Of a stretch of 22,215 bases of DNA, positions 1-8,469 are shown piece by piece. Position 1 is the first letter of the stretch; every line of letters begins with the position of its first letter. The stretch lies in NCBI RefSeq assembly GCF_001186125.1, contig NW_014040479.1:50661-72875 (forward strand), given 5' to 3'. A program made the translations under genes and the position numbers. This DNA comes from Sphaeroforma arctica JP610. Lineage: Eukaryota > Opisthokonta > Ichthyosporea > Ichthyophonida. The notes under the pieces are model-generated. The model made no database searches and was not told where the DNA came from. It was given only the letters and a program-made list of their open reading frames with translations.

Positions 1-39
1 TTCTACGTTACGTTAGTTTAGTTGTGTACGTACTACTAT

Positions 40-96
<57 letters not shown>

Positions 97-680
97 CGTA
101 TATGTGTGTGACTGTGTGTGTTTGTGTGTATTTCTGTGTACGTATATATATGTATATATACATATGTATATATATATATATTTATTTATATATATATTGA
201 TGTATACATATCTGGGGAGCATCATGTGTTTACATTATTAATGTGCTTAGTGGTACAGTTTTCCTCTCGACCGCAATTATAACGTGTACCTCATCTATAT
301 CCGTTTTTCCCTGAGACACAACTAGTTTTCCATAGCACTTTTTAATCCACACTACTTTCTCCTACCCCATATATATGCTTATGTGTTTGTATATATATTG
401 ATGTATACATATCTGGGGAGCACCATGTGTTTACATTATTAACGTGTTTAGTGGTACAATTTTCCTCACGACCGCAATTATAATGTGTACCTCATCTATA
501 TCTGTTTTTTCCCGGAGACGCCACTAGTTTTGCATAGCACTTTTTGACTCGCGCTACTTTCTCTTACCCCGTCCGTACGCTTTCATACATCCGTCACACA
601 TGTCCATGACACATCACTACCCTGCCTGGCCTTCTACCTATTAACTTACCTTCCAGACGCGTGCCCATCATCCTTCGTAG
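1..680. other. Upstream flank or first intron of the TOM1-like gene: TA microsatellite and a duplicated 190-bp block
   Basis: No coding exon can be supported here. Bases about 36-190 are a (TA)n-rich tract. It is followed by a tandem duplication (described separately) and then a pyrimidine-rich stretch ending in TTCGTAG at 674-680, which acts as the splice acceptor for the first visible exon. The TOM1 family normally has about 15-20 residues before the point where the reading frame enters at 681, so this stretch is probably part of an intron whose 5' exon lies outside the window. A very short exon hidden here cannot be excluded. Confidence 0.6.
190..579. repeat. Tandem duplication, two copies offset by 201 bp
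   Basis: The block starting TTGATGTATACATATCTGGG near 197 is repeated near 398 with the same order of landmarks: ACCGCAATTATAA, GTGTACCTCATCTATAT and CATAGCACTTTTT. The copies differ by scattered substitutions, roughly one in ten bases, so the duplication is not very recent. Each copy begins in TA-rich DNA, suggesting slippage or unequal exchange through the microsatellite. No coding potential is seen. Confidence 0.85.
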
Positions 681-1524
681 GTAGAGCAGGCAACCTCTGA
701 GCTACTGGTGATGGAGGATTGGGCATTGAACCTCGAGATCACCGACCGCGTTAACGCCACTGACGATGGCCCTGGCGATGCCGCACGAGCAATCCGTAAA
801 CGTTTGGGAAACAACAACGAACGTGTAGTGACACTCGCACTCAATCTGCTGGAGGCGTGTGTGCAAAACTGCGGCCAGCGGTATGAGATAGACCTTGTGT
901 GTGTGGGTTGATGTTGGTATGGTGTGTATATGTTTGTGTGTGTTATATATATGGGTAGTGTGTATTTATATTTATAAATATATATATATATTTATATATT
1001 ATATAGTGTGTATATATATATACATGTATAATTGATTGAATAACCTCGTGGCACTTCGCGTACTATCTACATATGTCATGCTGGCATGCGGCCTTACTTT
1101 CACAAAGGTGTGCGTATGAGCCACTCCTATCCGTGTGCTGTCATCAAGGATGACTCTTAACCATGGCAGGTTAAACTGTTCATTTGTAAGTCTTCGAGAG
1201 AGTTGTAATACAACATGTATTGCATCTCCCTCCCCTCCCGAGTGTTTCCTAACCCTTGTATGACTCACATCTGTGGTAGATTCCACATGTCCATGTGTCA
1301 GAAGGATGTGTTCCCCAGTCTGGGCAAGGTGGCTGAGAAGAAGAGTGTCTCGGGAGAGCACGCACGCCGTCTATTGGCCGAATGGGCCATCTCATTCGAC
1401 GGCAAGAGACATCTATTCCCAGAACTATACACTGTTCATGCGGAACTACTGAGCAAGAGTATGGACAAATACACAGTCATACGTTCCCATTATATATATA
1501 TATGTATTTGTATGTATGTATATG

Positions 1525-1556
<32 letters not shown>

Positions 1557-4500
1557 TGTATGTATATATATATATATATACCTATGTTCATATATATAGA
1601 TACATGGGTGTGTGTGTGGTTATATAGGTACATATATGGTCAGAGAATTACACTGAGATATGAGACACTGGCTACAGTATAGTTGTCGTTTCATTATTTT
1701 GATTTGAGTGCACTTTTCCTGTTGGCTGCATGTCTGTGTGTTGAGTGCTAAGCGTGACTGATTATCAGAAGTCTTTAGCACAGCTCAAGTGTGTGATATT
1801 TTGTCAACATATTTTTATGAGACATGATGAATGCGTGTTCTTAGAGCACTGTTACTAGTATTTGACCACATCGTGTTAGACCCCCAATATTGACCCTTTT
1901 GTGACCCCCATTATTGACCCTTTTTGTGACGCCTTTACCCTTACCACTGCCTCCCACCAGGTATCGAGTTCCCCGAGATCAACCCCAACACAGTCACTCC
2001 AATTCATATGGCTGAGCCTGTATGTCGTGTGCATGTCTGTGTACATGAAGGTGTGTGCATGTGTGGGTGCATGTGTGTGTGCATATGTGTGTACATGCAG
2101 GTGTGCATGTGTTTGTGCATGTGTGTGTGGACTGGGGCGTGCATATACGAGTAGCAATGCGCATGTACATAATAGTGCGTGTATACTAGAACACACTTAG
2201 CTCAAACTCTAATCGCACTGGCGCTCTGTGTCATATCCCACTGAGGTTATCATGTGAAGACATTGGTGTGTGGACAGGTGGTCTAAAGGAAGTGTTTGAA
2301 TAAAGAGGAACACATAGTGGTTGACCTCCCTGAATGCTCTGGTCAGACCTTGGCATGACGTTTGCTGATTTGCTTTGAAATTTAACTGGTTCAAAAAAAA
2401 TTGATACTATCATATGCTTATGCGTTCACACGTCTTTTACCACCTCCATCTGCTCTATATATATATACACACATATATATATATATATGTGTGTGTGTGT
2501 GTTTGTATATATATGTATATATCTATATATGTATACATACAAAAATTTATCTTCTCATCTGTCCAAATTGCATTTGCACTGTTTTTATGAATGTCACTCA
2601 GGATTTTGCAGTACCGGACACAGAAATTACAACGCAGCAACAACAGTCACCGCTACAGCCACACAACACGTCACAGCGCATAGTCCCCACAGACGCGCAG
2701 ATTACAAAGGTATGCCACGCAACGAATATTTATGTATGTATGTGTGTGTGTGCGTGTGTGTAAGTGTGTGTGTGTGTGAATCCATTGACTTCTATCTACG
2801 TATGATGTGCTGCACTTTTTATACATGAGAATAATGCTATCACTCGCTTGTACATGAGAATAATGCTATCACTCACTTGTACATGAGGAAAATGCCATGC
2901 ACTCATCTGGTATCTCTGCGGTGTGTGTTCTAAGTTGGCCGATGAGTTGGAGATCGTCAAAGGCAACGCAGATGTGCTGGACGACATGGTCAACGCCTTA
3001 GACGCCACAGACAATCCCACCGATTCTGAACTGCTCAGCGTAAGTGCATGGCCATCTACGTAACATAATAACCCTAATAACCCTAATAACCCTAAAACAG
3101 TAGTCATTTGTGTAACCTAAGACCATGTTAACCCTAGAAACCCAAACACCTAAACCCCTAGTCACCCCTTACATTCTTAAATTGCCATCAAATGCAGCGT
3201 GTTTGTGTGGCTACGTAGTCGGTAGGTAAGTTCTAGTATAACCCTAAACCCTAACCCTCCATGGGGTGCTTCTATGGCGTGTTCGAATTAATAGTCTATT
3301 AACGGTGGGCGACATTGCGATCAGTTGGCATTAGTTTGTGCTATGGCGTGGTCGCAGGTGTCACTGTGACAGGTGTTGTTGTGAGTGACAGGTGTGACTG
3401 TGACATGTGTTGTTGCGAGTGACAGGTGTCCTTCTAACGCATGCCCTGTCTAGCCACACGTTTTACTCGTGCGTATGTCCTATTGTTCATGCCAGTTGTT
3501 ACTCAAGAGATGCTCCTAACCTGCTACTGAATACTTCCCATGACCCTGTCCTTCCGTTGTGTTATTTTGTGTTGCACAGGAGATAGTGGAGACGACGCGT
3601 GCGATGCATCAGCGAGTGGTGACGCTGATATCACAAGTGGACAACGACCAGATCATGAGTAAGTCATGCGCTCACACCAGAGCAATCTATTTATAGCCTA
3701 CATCCACTAAGAACACGGAGCAATCTATTTATAGCCCACATTCACTAAGAACACGGAGCAATCTATTTATAGCCCACATCCACTAAGAACACGGAGCAAT
3801 CTATTTATAGCCCACATCCACTAAGAACACGGAGCAATCTATTTATAGCCCACATCCACTAAGAACACGGAGCAGGCTATTCATAGCTCACAGCCAATCT
3901 ATATTTAGAACCGGTGCACGGTTGGGCAAAGCACCGCACGAGTTACGGGATGGGCGGCTGATAGATTATGAGTGTCTGGTTATATTGCATTGTCTTGTAA
4001 TGAGTGTCTATTTATATTACATTGTCTTGCAATGAGTGTCTATTAATATTACATTGTCTTGCAATGAGTACCTATTAATATTACATTGTCTTGCAATGAG
4101 TGTCTATTAATATTACATTGTCTTGCAATGAGTGTCTATTTATACTACATTGTCTTGCAATGCGTGTCTATTTATATTACATTGTCTTGCAATGAGTGTC
4201 TATTTATATTACATTGTCTTACAATGAGTATTTATTTATATTACATTGTCTTGCAATGAGTGTCTATTTATATTACTTTGTCTTGCAATGAGTGTCTATT
4301 TATACTACATTGTCTTGCAATGAGTGTCTATTTATATTACATTGTCTTGCAATGAGTGTCTATTTATACTACATTGTCTTGCAATGAGTGTCTATTTATT
4401 TTCCAATGTCTTGCAACGAGTGTCTATTTATATTACATTGTCTTCCAATGAGCGTCTGTCTATACTACATTGTCTTACAATGATCGTCTGTCTATACTAC

Positions 4501-5992
4501 ATTGTCTTACAATGAGTGTCTGATTACACTATATCCTCTACCTTATATCCTGGCACATCCCTTGTCTCTACCACAGACACGCTGCTACTGGTAAATGACC
4601 AGTTGGTGCATGGCTTTGACGAGTACGAGAAGAAGTTAGCGCTCTATCAGACGAGTCAAAAGGCCATGGCCCCCCCAAGCACAGCTCAAAGGGACACAGC
4701 AGACACGACCAAACCACCCACCACAGCCACCAACGACCCCACAACGTATGTCCTCAGTGTCCTCTGACACGCAATGGCTGTTGTTGGGGAGTGGTTGCAT
4801 CGCATATCCTTTTCTCTCCTTTGGTTGAGTTGTCCATGAGCCATGCTATAGGATTTTTGGGTTCTTGGGGGTGCAGTTGATACACAGTCGCGTTAGGGTT
4901 TTAGATTCGTCTTTATATCACACTTGGTCGAGCACATCTGAGGCCATTAGATGGTGCTTGGTCGTTGGCTACACTTGTCCTGTGTCCTGTGTGGTGTCAA
5001 TTGTTATTGGATGTGTTTTTGCGCAAGTAGTTCAATGTGAGACCATCATGGCCTGTTGCTTAGTGACCATTTTATATTCCCATTGCAGAGGAGAGGCAGA
5101 CTTAATAGTCATGGACACCCCAGCGACGACAACACCGAATGCGTCAACAGTCTCTCAAACGGAGGACTTGGCCGATGATTTTGATGGTCTAGGTATGTGT
5201 GCCATTCTCTTAAGTGTAACGATAGAGTTTGCTGTATGTGTTGCAGTCGTATGTGTCTGTGTATGTGATGTATGCTACCATAGCTTTGTGATGGGTTTGT
5301 GCGGTGTCCATATCACTTGTACTCTTGTATTGTTTCTTCTGAGTTTCGTCTAAGCACTTGGTTGTTCATGCAATTGCTTATTGTCTGCTGGGCACTCGGT
5401 GTGTCCTATGCCAAGGCCGCATCAGTGTTGTGATGATTGAGCTTCAATGTCCTCTATGAGTACTCCCACTTGGACAACCGGGTATTATTTAACTTCTTAG
5501 CCCATGGCTATAGGGTTTTAGGGTTTTTTATTTTGAGACATGGCTGTATAGAATCAAATTACTGACCATCGTTTCATACTGACATATTTGTGATGCGTCC
5601 CGTTGACAGATCTGGATACGTCCACCACTACGCACTCTACAAATGCCACAGATGAGATGACGGAAGAAGGTATGCTTAATCTGGAAGTACATGTGTGCGT
5701 GCGTTTGGTCTAGATATATACGGATATATACAAATAACGGCTCAACTAGCCATGGTATTCGCCAGTACTTTAGTATAGGGCTTGGTTTTAGGTGCTTAGG
5801 GTTTGGTTTTAGGGGCTTGAGGTTTAATATTGCATTGGCCCTCCTGCGTTCTCTTGCCTTGTTCATACCGACCACCGCACTACACTCTCATGCCATACAA
5901 CGCACCAGCTCCATTTACCATCCATCCGCCCATTCGTTCAATCTTCCGTTGCATTAGATTTCGACGACTTCTTAGGCGAAAGCAAAAACTGA
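681..5992 (+). CDS. TOM1-like: TOM1-like VHS-GAT endosomal sorting adaptor, 5' exon missing, ten visible exons
   Basis: Exons: 681-880, 1280-1458, 1961-2019, 2602-2709, 2935-3039, 3580-3658, 4577-4745, 5089-5192, 5610-5669, 5958-5992 (stop TGA 5990-5992). They total 1098 nt and stay in phase across all nine introns, giving 365 residues. Residues 1 to about 125 form a VHS domain (EDWALNLEITDRVN; LALNLLEACVQNCGQRFH, as in TOM1). Residues about 165-275 form a GAT three-helix bundle (LADELEIVKGNADVLDDMV; TLLLVNDQL), which in the family binds ubiquitin and Tollip. Then come a clathrin-box-like LIVMD (305-309) and acidic-Phe motifs DFDGL (330-334) and DFDDFL (355-360) at the C-terminus. The frame enters at VEQATSELL, aligning with IEKATDGSL of TOM1, with an AG acceptor just before it, so the ATG at 711 is internal and the true start lies upstream. 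The expected role is binding ubiquitinated cargo on endosomes and recruiting clathrin. GGA is a possible relative, but no GAE ear domain follows. Confidence 0.9.
881..1279 (+). other. Intron with TA microsatellite
   Basis: Donor GTATGA follows CAG CG at 881 and the acceptor GGTAG ends at 1279. Arg is split across the junction, giving NCGQR-FHMS, which matches NCGHR-FHVL of TOM1. The interior holds a GT-rich stretch and a TA-rich tract at about 945-1032. Confidence 0.85.
1484..1600. repeat. (ATGT)n and (TA)n microsatellite in intron
   Basis: Starting 25 bp after the donor at 1459, the intron runs through (TA)n, then about ten tandem TATG/ATGT units, then (TA)n again. The apparent open frames across this tract (Tyr/Met/Cys/Val repeats) are products of the repeat and not genes. 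Confidence 0.9.
2020..2601 (+). other. Intron rich in GT and TA simple sequence
   Basis: Donor GTATGT follows the MAEP codons at 2020 and the acceptor CACTCAG ends at 2601; the junction is phase 0. It contains GTGTGCAT-type simple sequence (about 2025-2135) and a TA/GT tract (about 2455-2540). Small open frames on either strand track the repeats and show no family resemblance. Confidence 0.8.
2731..2780. repeat. GT-rich microsatellite in intron
   Basis: ATGTATGTATG passes into (GT)n with a few interruptions, 20 bp downstream of the donor at 2710. Confidence 0.85.
2822..2909. repeat. 29-bp minisatellite, three copies, in intron
   Basis: The unit TACATGAGAATAATGCTATC plus ACTCGCTTG occurs at 2822-2850 and 2851-2879, nearly identical, with a more diverged third unit from 2880. 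It ends about 25 bp before the acceptor of the next exon (2934), so it occupies the region where a branch point would be expected. Confidence 0.85.
3062..3265. repeat. Telomere-like CCCTAA words in intron
   Basis: Three AATAACCCT units at about 3065-3095 are followed by looser copies near 3128 and 3150 (AACCCTAGAAACCC, CCTAAACCCC) and by ACCCTAAACCCTAACCCT at about 3240-3258. The words are too few and mixed for a chromosome end and lie within the intron between 3039 and 3580. They resemble interstitial telomeric sequence or telo-box motifs. Confidence 0.8.
3357..3430. repeat. 34-bp minisatellite, about 2.2 copies, in intron
   Basis: Unit GGTGTSACTGTGACAKGTGT plus TGTTGYGAGTGACA at 3357-3390 and 3391-3424, then the start of a third copy. 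Each unit contains the shorter repeat GTGACAGGTGT. Confidence 0.85.
3680..3896. repeat. 38-bp minisatellite, five near-perfect copies plus a decayed sixth
   Basis: Unit GAGCAATCTATTTATAGCCC plus ACATCCACTAAGAACACG starts at 3680, 3718, 3756, 3794 and 3832; a diverged copy starts at 3870. The array begins 22 bp after the splice donor at 3659. Low divergence points to recent expansion or ongoing homogenisation. No coding potential. Confidence 0.93.
3968..4515. repeat. 32-bp minisatellite, about 17 copies
   Basis: Unit AATGAGTGTCTATTTATATT plus ACATTGTCTTGC repeats about 17 times with sporadic substitutions. It fills most of the same 918-bp intron that carries the 38-bp array and ends about 60 bp before the acceptor at 4576. 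Both arrays share the core TCTATTTATA, suggesting one seeded the other or that both derive from a common precursor. The open frame across 4324-4515 is a repeat artefact. Confidence 0.95.
4746..5088 (+). other. Intron with telomere-like and GCCATG-CTATAGG motifs
   Basis: Donor GTATGT at 4746; acceptor ATTGCAG ends at 5088. It holds GCCATGCTATAGGATTTTTG at 4840 and GTTAGGGTTTTAG near 4892. Both words recur in the following introns. Otherwise nothing is recognised. Confidence 0.75.
5193..5609 (+). other. Intron with TTTTAGGG motif
   Basis: Donor GTATGT at 5193; acceptor GTTGACAG ends at 5609. It contains CCATGGCTATAGGGTTTTAG followed by GGTTTTTT (from about 5502), the same composite word seen in the preceding intron. 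No tandem array is present. Confidence 0.8.
5670..5957 (+). other. Intron with TTAGGG-like cluster
   Basis: Donor GTATGC at 5670; acceptor TTGCATTAG ends at 5957. Near 5760-5825 it has several overlapping TTTAGGG-type words: TATAGGGCTTGGTTTTAGG, GCTTAGGGTTTGG and TTTTAGGGGCTTGAGG. The last exon adds only DFDDFLGESKN to the protein. Confidence 0.8.
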
Positions 5993-5993
5993 A

Positions 5994-6197
5994 ATGGTCG
6001 ACAAAGGATACAACCGAGTACTTGATGCTACGGCTTGTCTCGGCCTGTTCGCAGTTTTAGCGTTGTGTGTAGTCTATATCGCACACTCGTTTGCAGCGCA
6101 GACAGCAATGCAAAATACAGTGGAGACAGCAATACAAAAGAAGCGCAGCGCCATACCTACGGATGATTGTACGGTTGTCGGCTGTGAAGTGCTATAG
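5994..6197 (+). other. Small ORF with a hydrophobic segment just after the TOM1-like stop, doubtful
   Basis: A 67-codon frame begins with ATG one base after the TOM1-like TGA (TGA-A-ATG). It contains a plausible membrane segment (LGLFAVLALCVVYIAHSFA, residues about 17-35) and a polar tail with a short internal repeat (QTAMQ/ETAIQ). It overlaps what should be the 3' UTR. I do not recognise it. A chance frame is the most likely explanation; a downstream ORF or an alternative 3' exon frame is possible. Confidence 0.2.
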
Positions 6198-6404
6198 ACT
6201 GTACGTGCAGTCCTGTATGAAGATTGTACATTGCACCTGACATCGACACACTTTGTGCTTCAAGGTTTGAGCAAACATGATGAAACCCTGGAACCCCACA
6301 ACGTACCTCAAATTATTTCTCAGTCCAATAGCAACTGGTTCAAATTGGTTAAGAAGAATGTATTTGTCAGGGATCGTCATCTTTGTACTGAAAATATGCA
6401 GTTC

Positions 6405-6410
6405 AATAAA
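6405..6410 (+). terminator. Candidate polyadenylation signal AATAAA
   Basis: AATAAA lies about 410 bp after the TOM1-like stop codon and is the first such hexamer downstream on this strand. It would give a 3' UTR of roughly 430 bases. The call rests on the motif alone. Confidence 0.4.
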
Positions 6411-6429
6411 AATTCCTATAGATATGCGC

Positions 6430-7544
6430 AACGTGAGCCATGAGCAGACGGACGCATACTACAATGGCAATATGTGCAGCCATGCCTGTGTATATAGTCT
6501 ATATGGGACATTACATACGAGTGTTGTACGACAGCTCACACGATTGCAGGCTAGGCTAGGCCTTTAACGAAAGTTCAATTCACAATGATGTGCTTCCTAT
6601 TGGTAGAGTATGTGTATTGGATTTAATACCAAAAGTACTTCTTTGTGGTTATCAGTTCGATTCATGTTAGTTTTATTGGTACACTCCTGAACATCTCTTC
6701 CACATCGGGGTGCTTGTTACACTTCTTCTTGAAGACTCATGCGAGAGCTTCAACGTTAGGGTGCTTGTCCCTCATATACTTGGGCTTGTACCAAGGACTA
6801 TCCTCCTTATTCTGGGGCAACAGTGGTGGCTCTGACGGCAACCACCCGGTTATTACTATTTTTGCCTACAATAACAAAATGATTGGATCAAACAATTCAC
6901 TTGGAAGTGTATATCTTTACAATTTTTTAAATACATTTCGTGTTTTATTTAGTAGGCTATGCATTTCGTTTACATTGAATAAAATATGTGTGTATTACTG
7001 AAAACATCTGCAACCTCACCAAATACCGAATTCTCCACTAGAGGAGAGGGTCATGATATTGCACATGTATTTAATTATCAAATATGCTGCATTAGACAAT
7101 AGTCATGCGGTCCGAATGCCTAATAAACAAATCTTTGGAAACTGATCAATACATGGTCTAGCAACTTTTTAAAAAGGTGAATGTAGCTGCACATTTAAGC
7201 CAGCTCGAAATGACAAATGTGGCTGGCAGCAGGCCTATTATCCCACTCAAAATTAACTATCAGTTCATCGAATAGATAGAAAATCACTACCTGTTCAGGC
7301 TTCAAATACAATATTTAATTTATATTTCTTAAGACTTTAGGGCAATAAAGAATGGATATACCTCATTTCGTCCAGTATAAAAGCTGCACCAATTTAGGTG
7401 ATTTCGTGTTTCCTTGCGCCCTCACATGCTTCATCGCCCTTCAACTGAAAGTCGAACACCCTCTTGTTCTGGTTCTAAAATGCCTCATACCCTTTACCCT
7501 CGTGAGACTTGTTATATTGCAAACGATTCTCGTCCACCGCAATA
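6430..7544. other. Intergenic DNA with minus-strand coding-like debris
   Basis: No intact gene. On the minus strand around 6835-6650, a lysine-rich frame reads SPWYKPKYMRDKHPNVEAL and then KKKCNKHPDVEEMFRSVP, which looks like real but decayed protein sequence of unknown family. Another fragment, at about 7490-7350, reads FDFQLKGDEACEGARKHE. Between them (about 7010-7340) the DNA is AT-rich and empty. These may be parts of the same dead transposon as the next feature. Confidence 0.35.
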
Positions 7545-7844
7545 TCACAGTCGTGAATCACATGAGGAATGAATTCGTTCGCGTTCTATGGTCATGCATC
7601 CCATCCTGGCAACAACCTGGAAACGCCTCTCCGTCAAGTGCTTCAACTGCTTCCAAAAAGAGGCATTCAACCAACACTTTTTGCTATATGTTCCTTCTTT
7701 TGTAGCGCGCAACTTAAAAGTCATCACAATCGCTTCTCCAAACTCTGCTGTACCAGCTAACAGATAGCAATCAAGCACGTGGCCATCCGCAACAATCTTG
7801 TGAATTTTAGATTCGCTGGTTGTCATGGGATCCCGATCAACCAT
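7545..7844 (-). mobile_element. Possible piggyBac-like transposase fragment
   Basis: A 99-residue minus-strand frame contains DGHVLDCYLLAGT, resembling the TGYVLDFEVYTGK region of piggyBac-type DDE transposases. About 30 residues later, NASFWKQLKHLTERRFQVVA sits where that family has DNFFTSVPLFEELLKRGIYA, followed by ARMGCMTIER in place of GTVRxNR. Spacing and hydrophobic pattern agree, but the catalytic Asp residues are not evident. No terminal repeats or TTAA target sites were found. If the call is right, this is a decayed piece of the catalytic core and the flanking coding-like debris may belong to it. It could equally be an unrelated remnant. Confidence 0.28.
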
Positions 7845-8469
7845 TGTCTCAGACTCCTACTCCCACACTCCCACGCCCACAAGTATTTGTACCCTTTTAT
7901 TTTTTTTCCACGCTTTAAGTCTCCACCTTATGCCCTGTGGTAGCTAGCGTGACATCGCACGGACTTTTAAACCCCCAAAACCCTAAAACACGGCCGTTGG
8001 CTCGTGGCACGGTCAGGACAGGCGCAACCAAGATACTTTTGATTGTTGAAGCAGTCATGTTGAAGGAAAAATGGTTTGTTTCTTCCCGGTCCGTATTGAA
8101 CTAGCCAATCAAAATACTTTCTATTTCACCTTAATGCACTGGGTGTTTATTATGGTAAGAGGGCCTTTCGATTCAAAGGGTGTGTACCTGTTTCAACTTT
8201 CGTAACCGACAAATAAACAGTTTTGCCACACAGTGACACACAGCCATTCACAGCCACAAACCAAATCGAAAGAAAGTACACTGAACATTGTCACAAAATT
8301 ATTAAACCGGAAGTATTTCAGCGGATTTTACGACCAAGAAACCGGGAAGAGGGTAACTATATGGTCTCCTAATCCCGAAATTTAAACCCCTTTGAATTAA
8401 ATGACATTTCGCAACGATCGTACGTTCAATTATTGTTCAAAGGTGTCTGTGATATCACGTCTTTCCCTA
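7845..8469. other. Intergenic, no feature recognised
   Basis: Non-coding in appearance, with one telomere-like word (AAAACCCTAAAAC near 7977). No repeat, RNA gene or coding segment could be supported. Confidence 0.5.

Noticed and set aside
13-225. Open frame of Tyr/Ile runs on the minus strand
   Set aside because: It is translation of a TA/GT microsatellite; composition is set by the repeat.
1876-2200. Open frames of about 100 codons on both strands over 1876-2200
   Set aside because: They overlap the GAGTTCCCCGAG exon and the GT/CATG simple-sequence tract that follows; only the 1961-2019 exon has family support.
3062-3265. Chromosome end or subtelomere
   Set aside because: Only a few mixed CCCTAA words, sitting inside an intron of a gene that continues on both sides.
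4324-4515. 63-codon repetitive frame
   Set aside because: The 32-bp unit is not a multiple of three and the frame simply runs through the minisatellite; no conservation expected.
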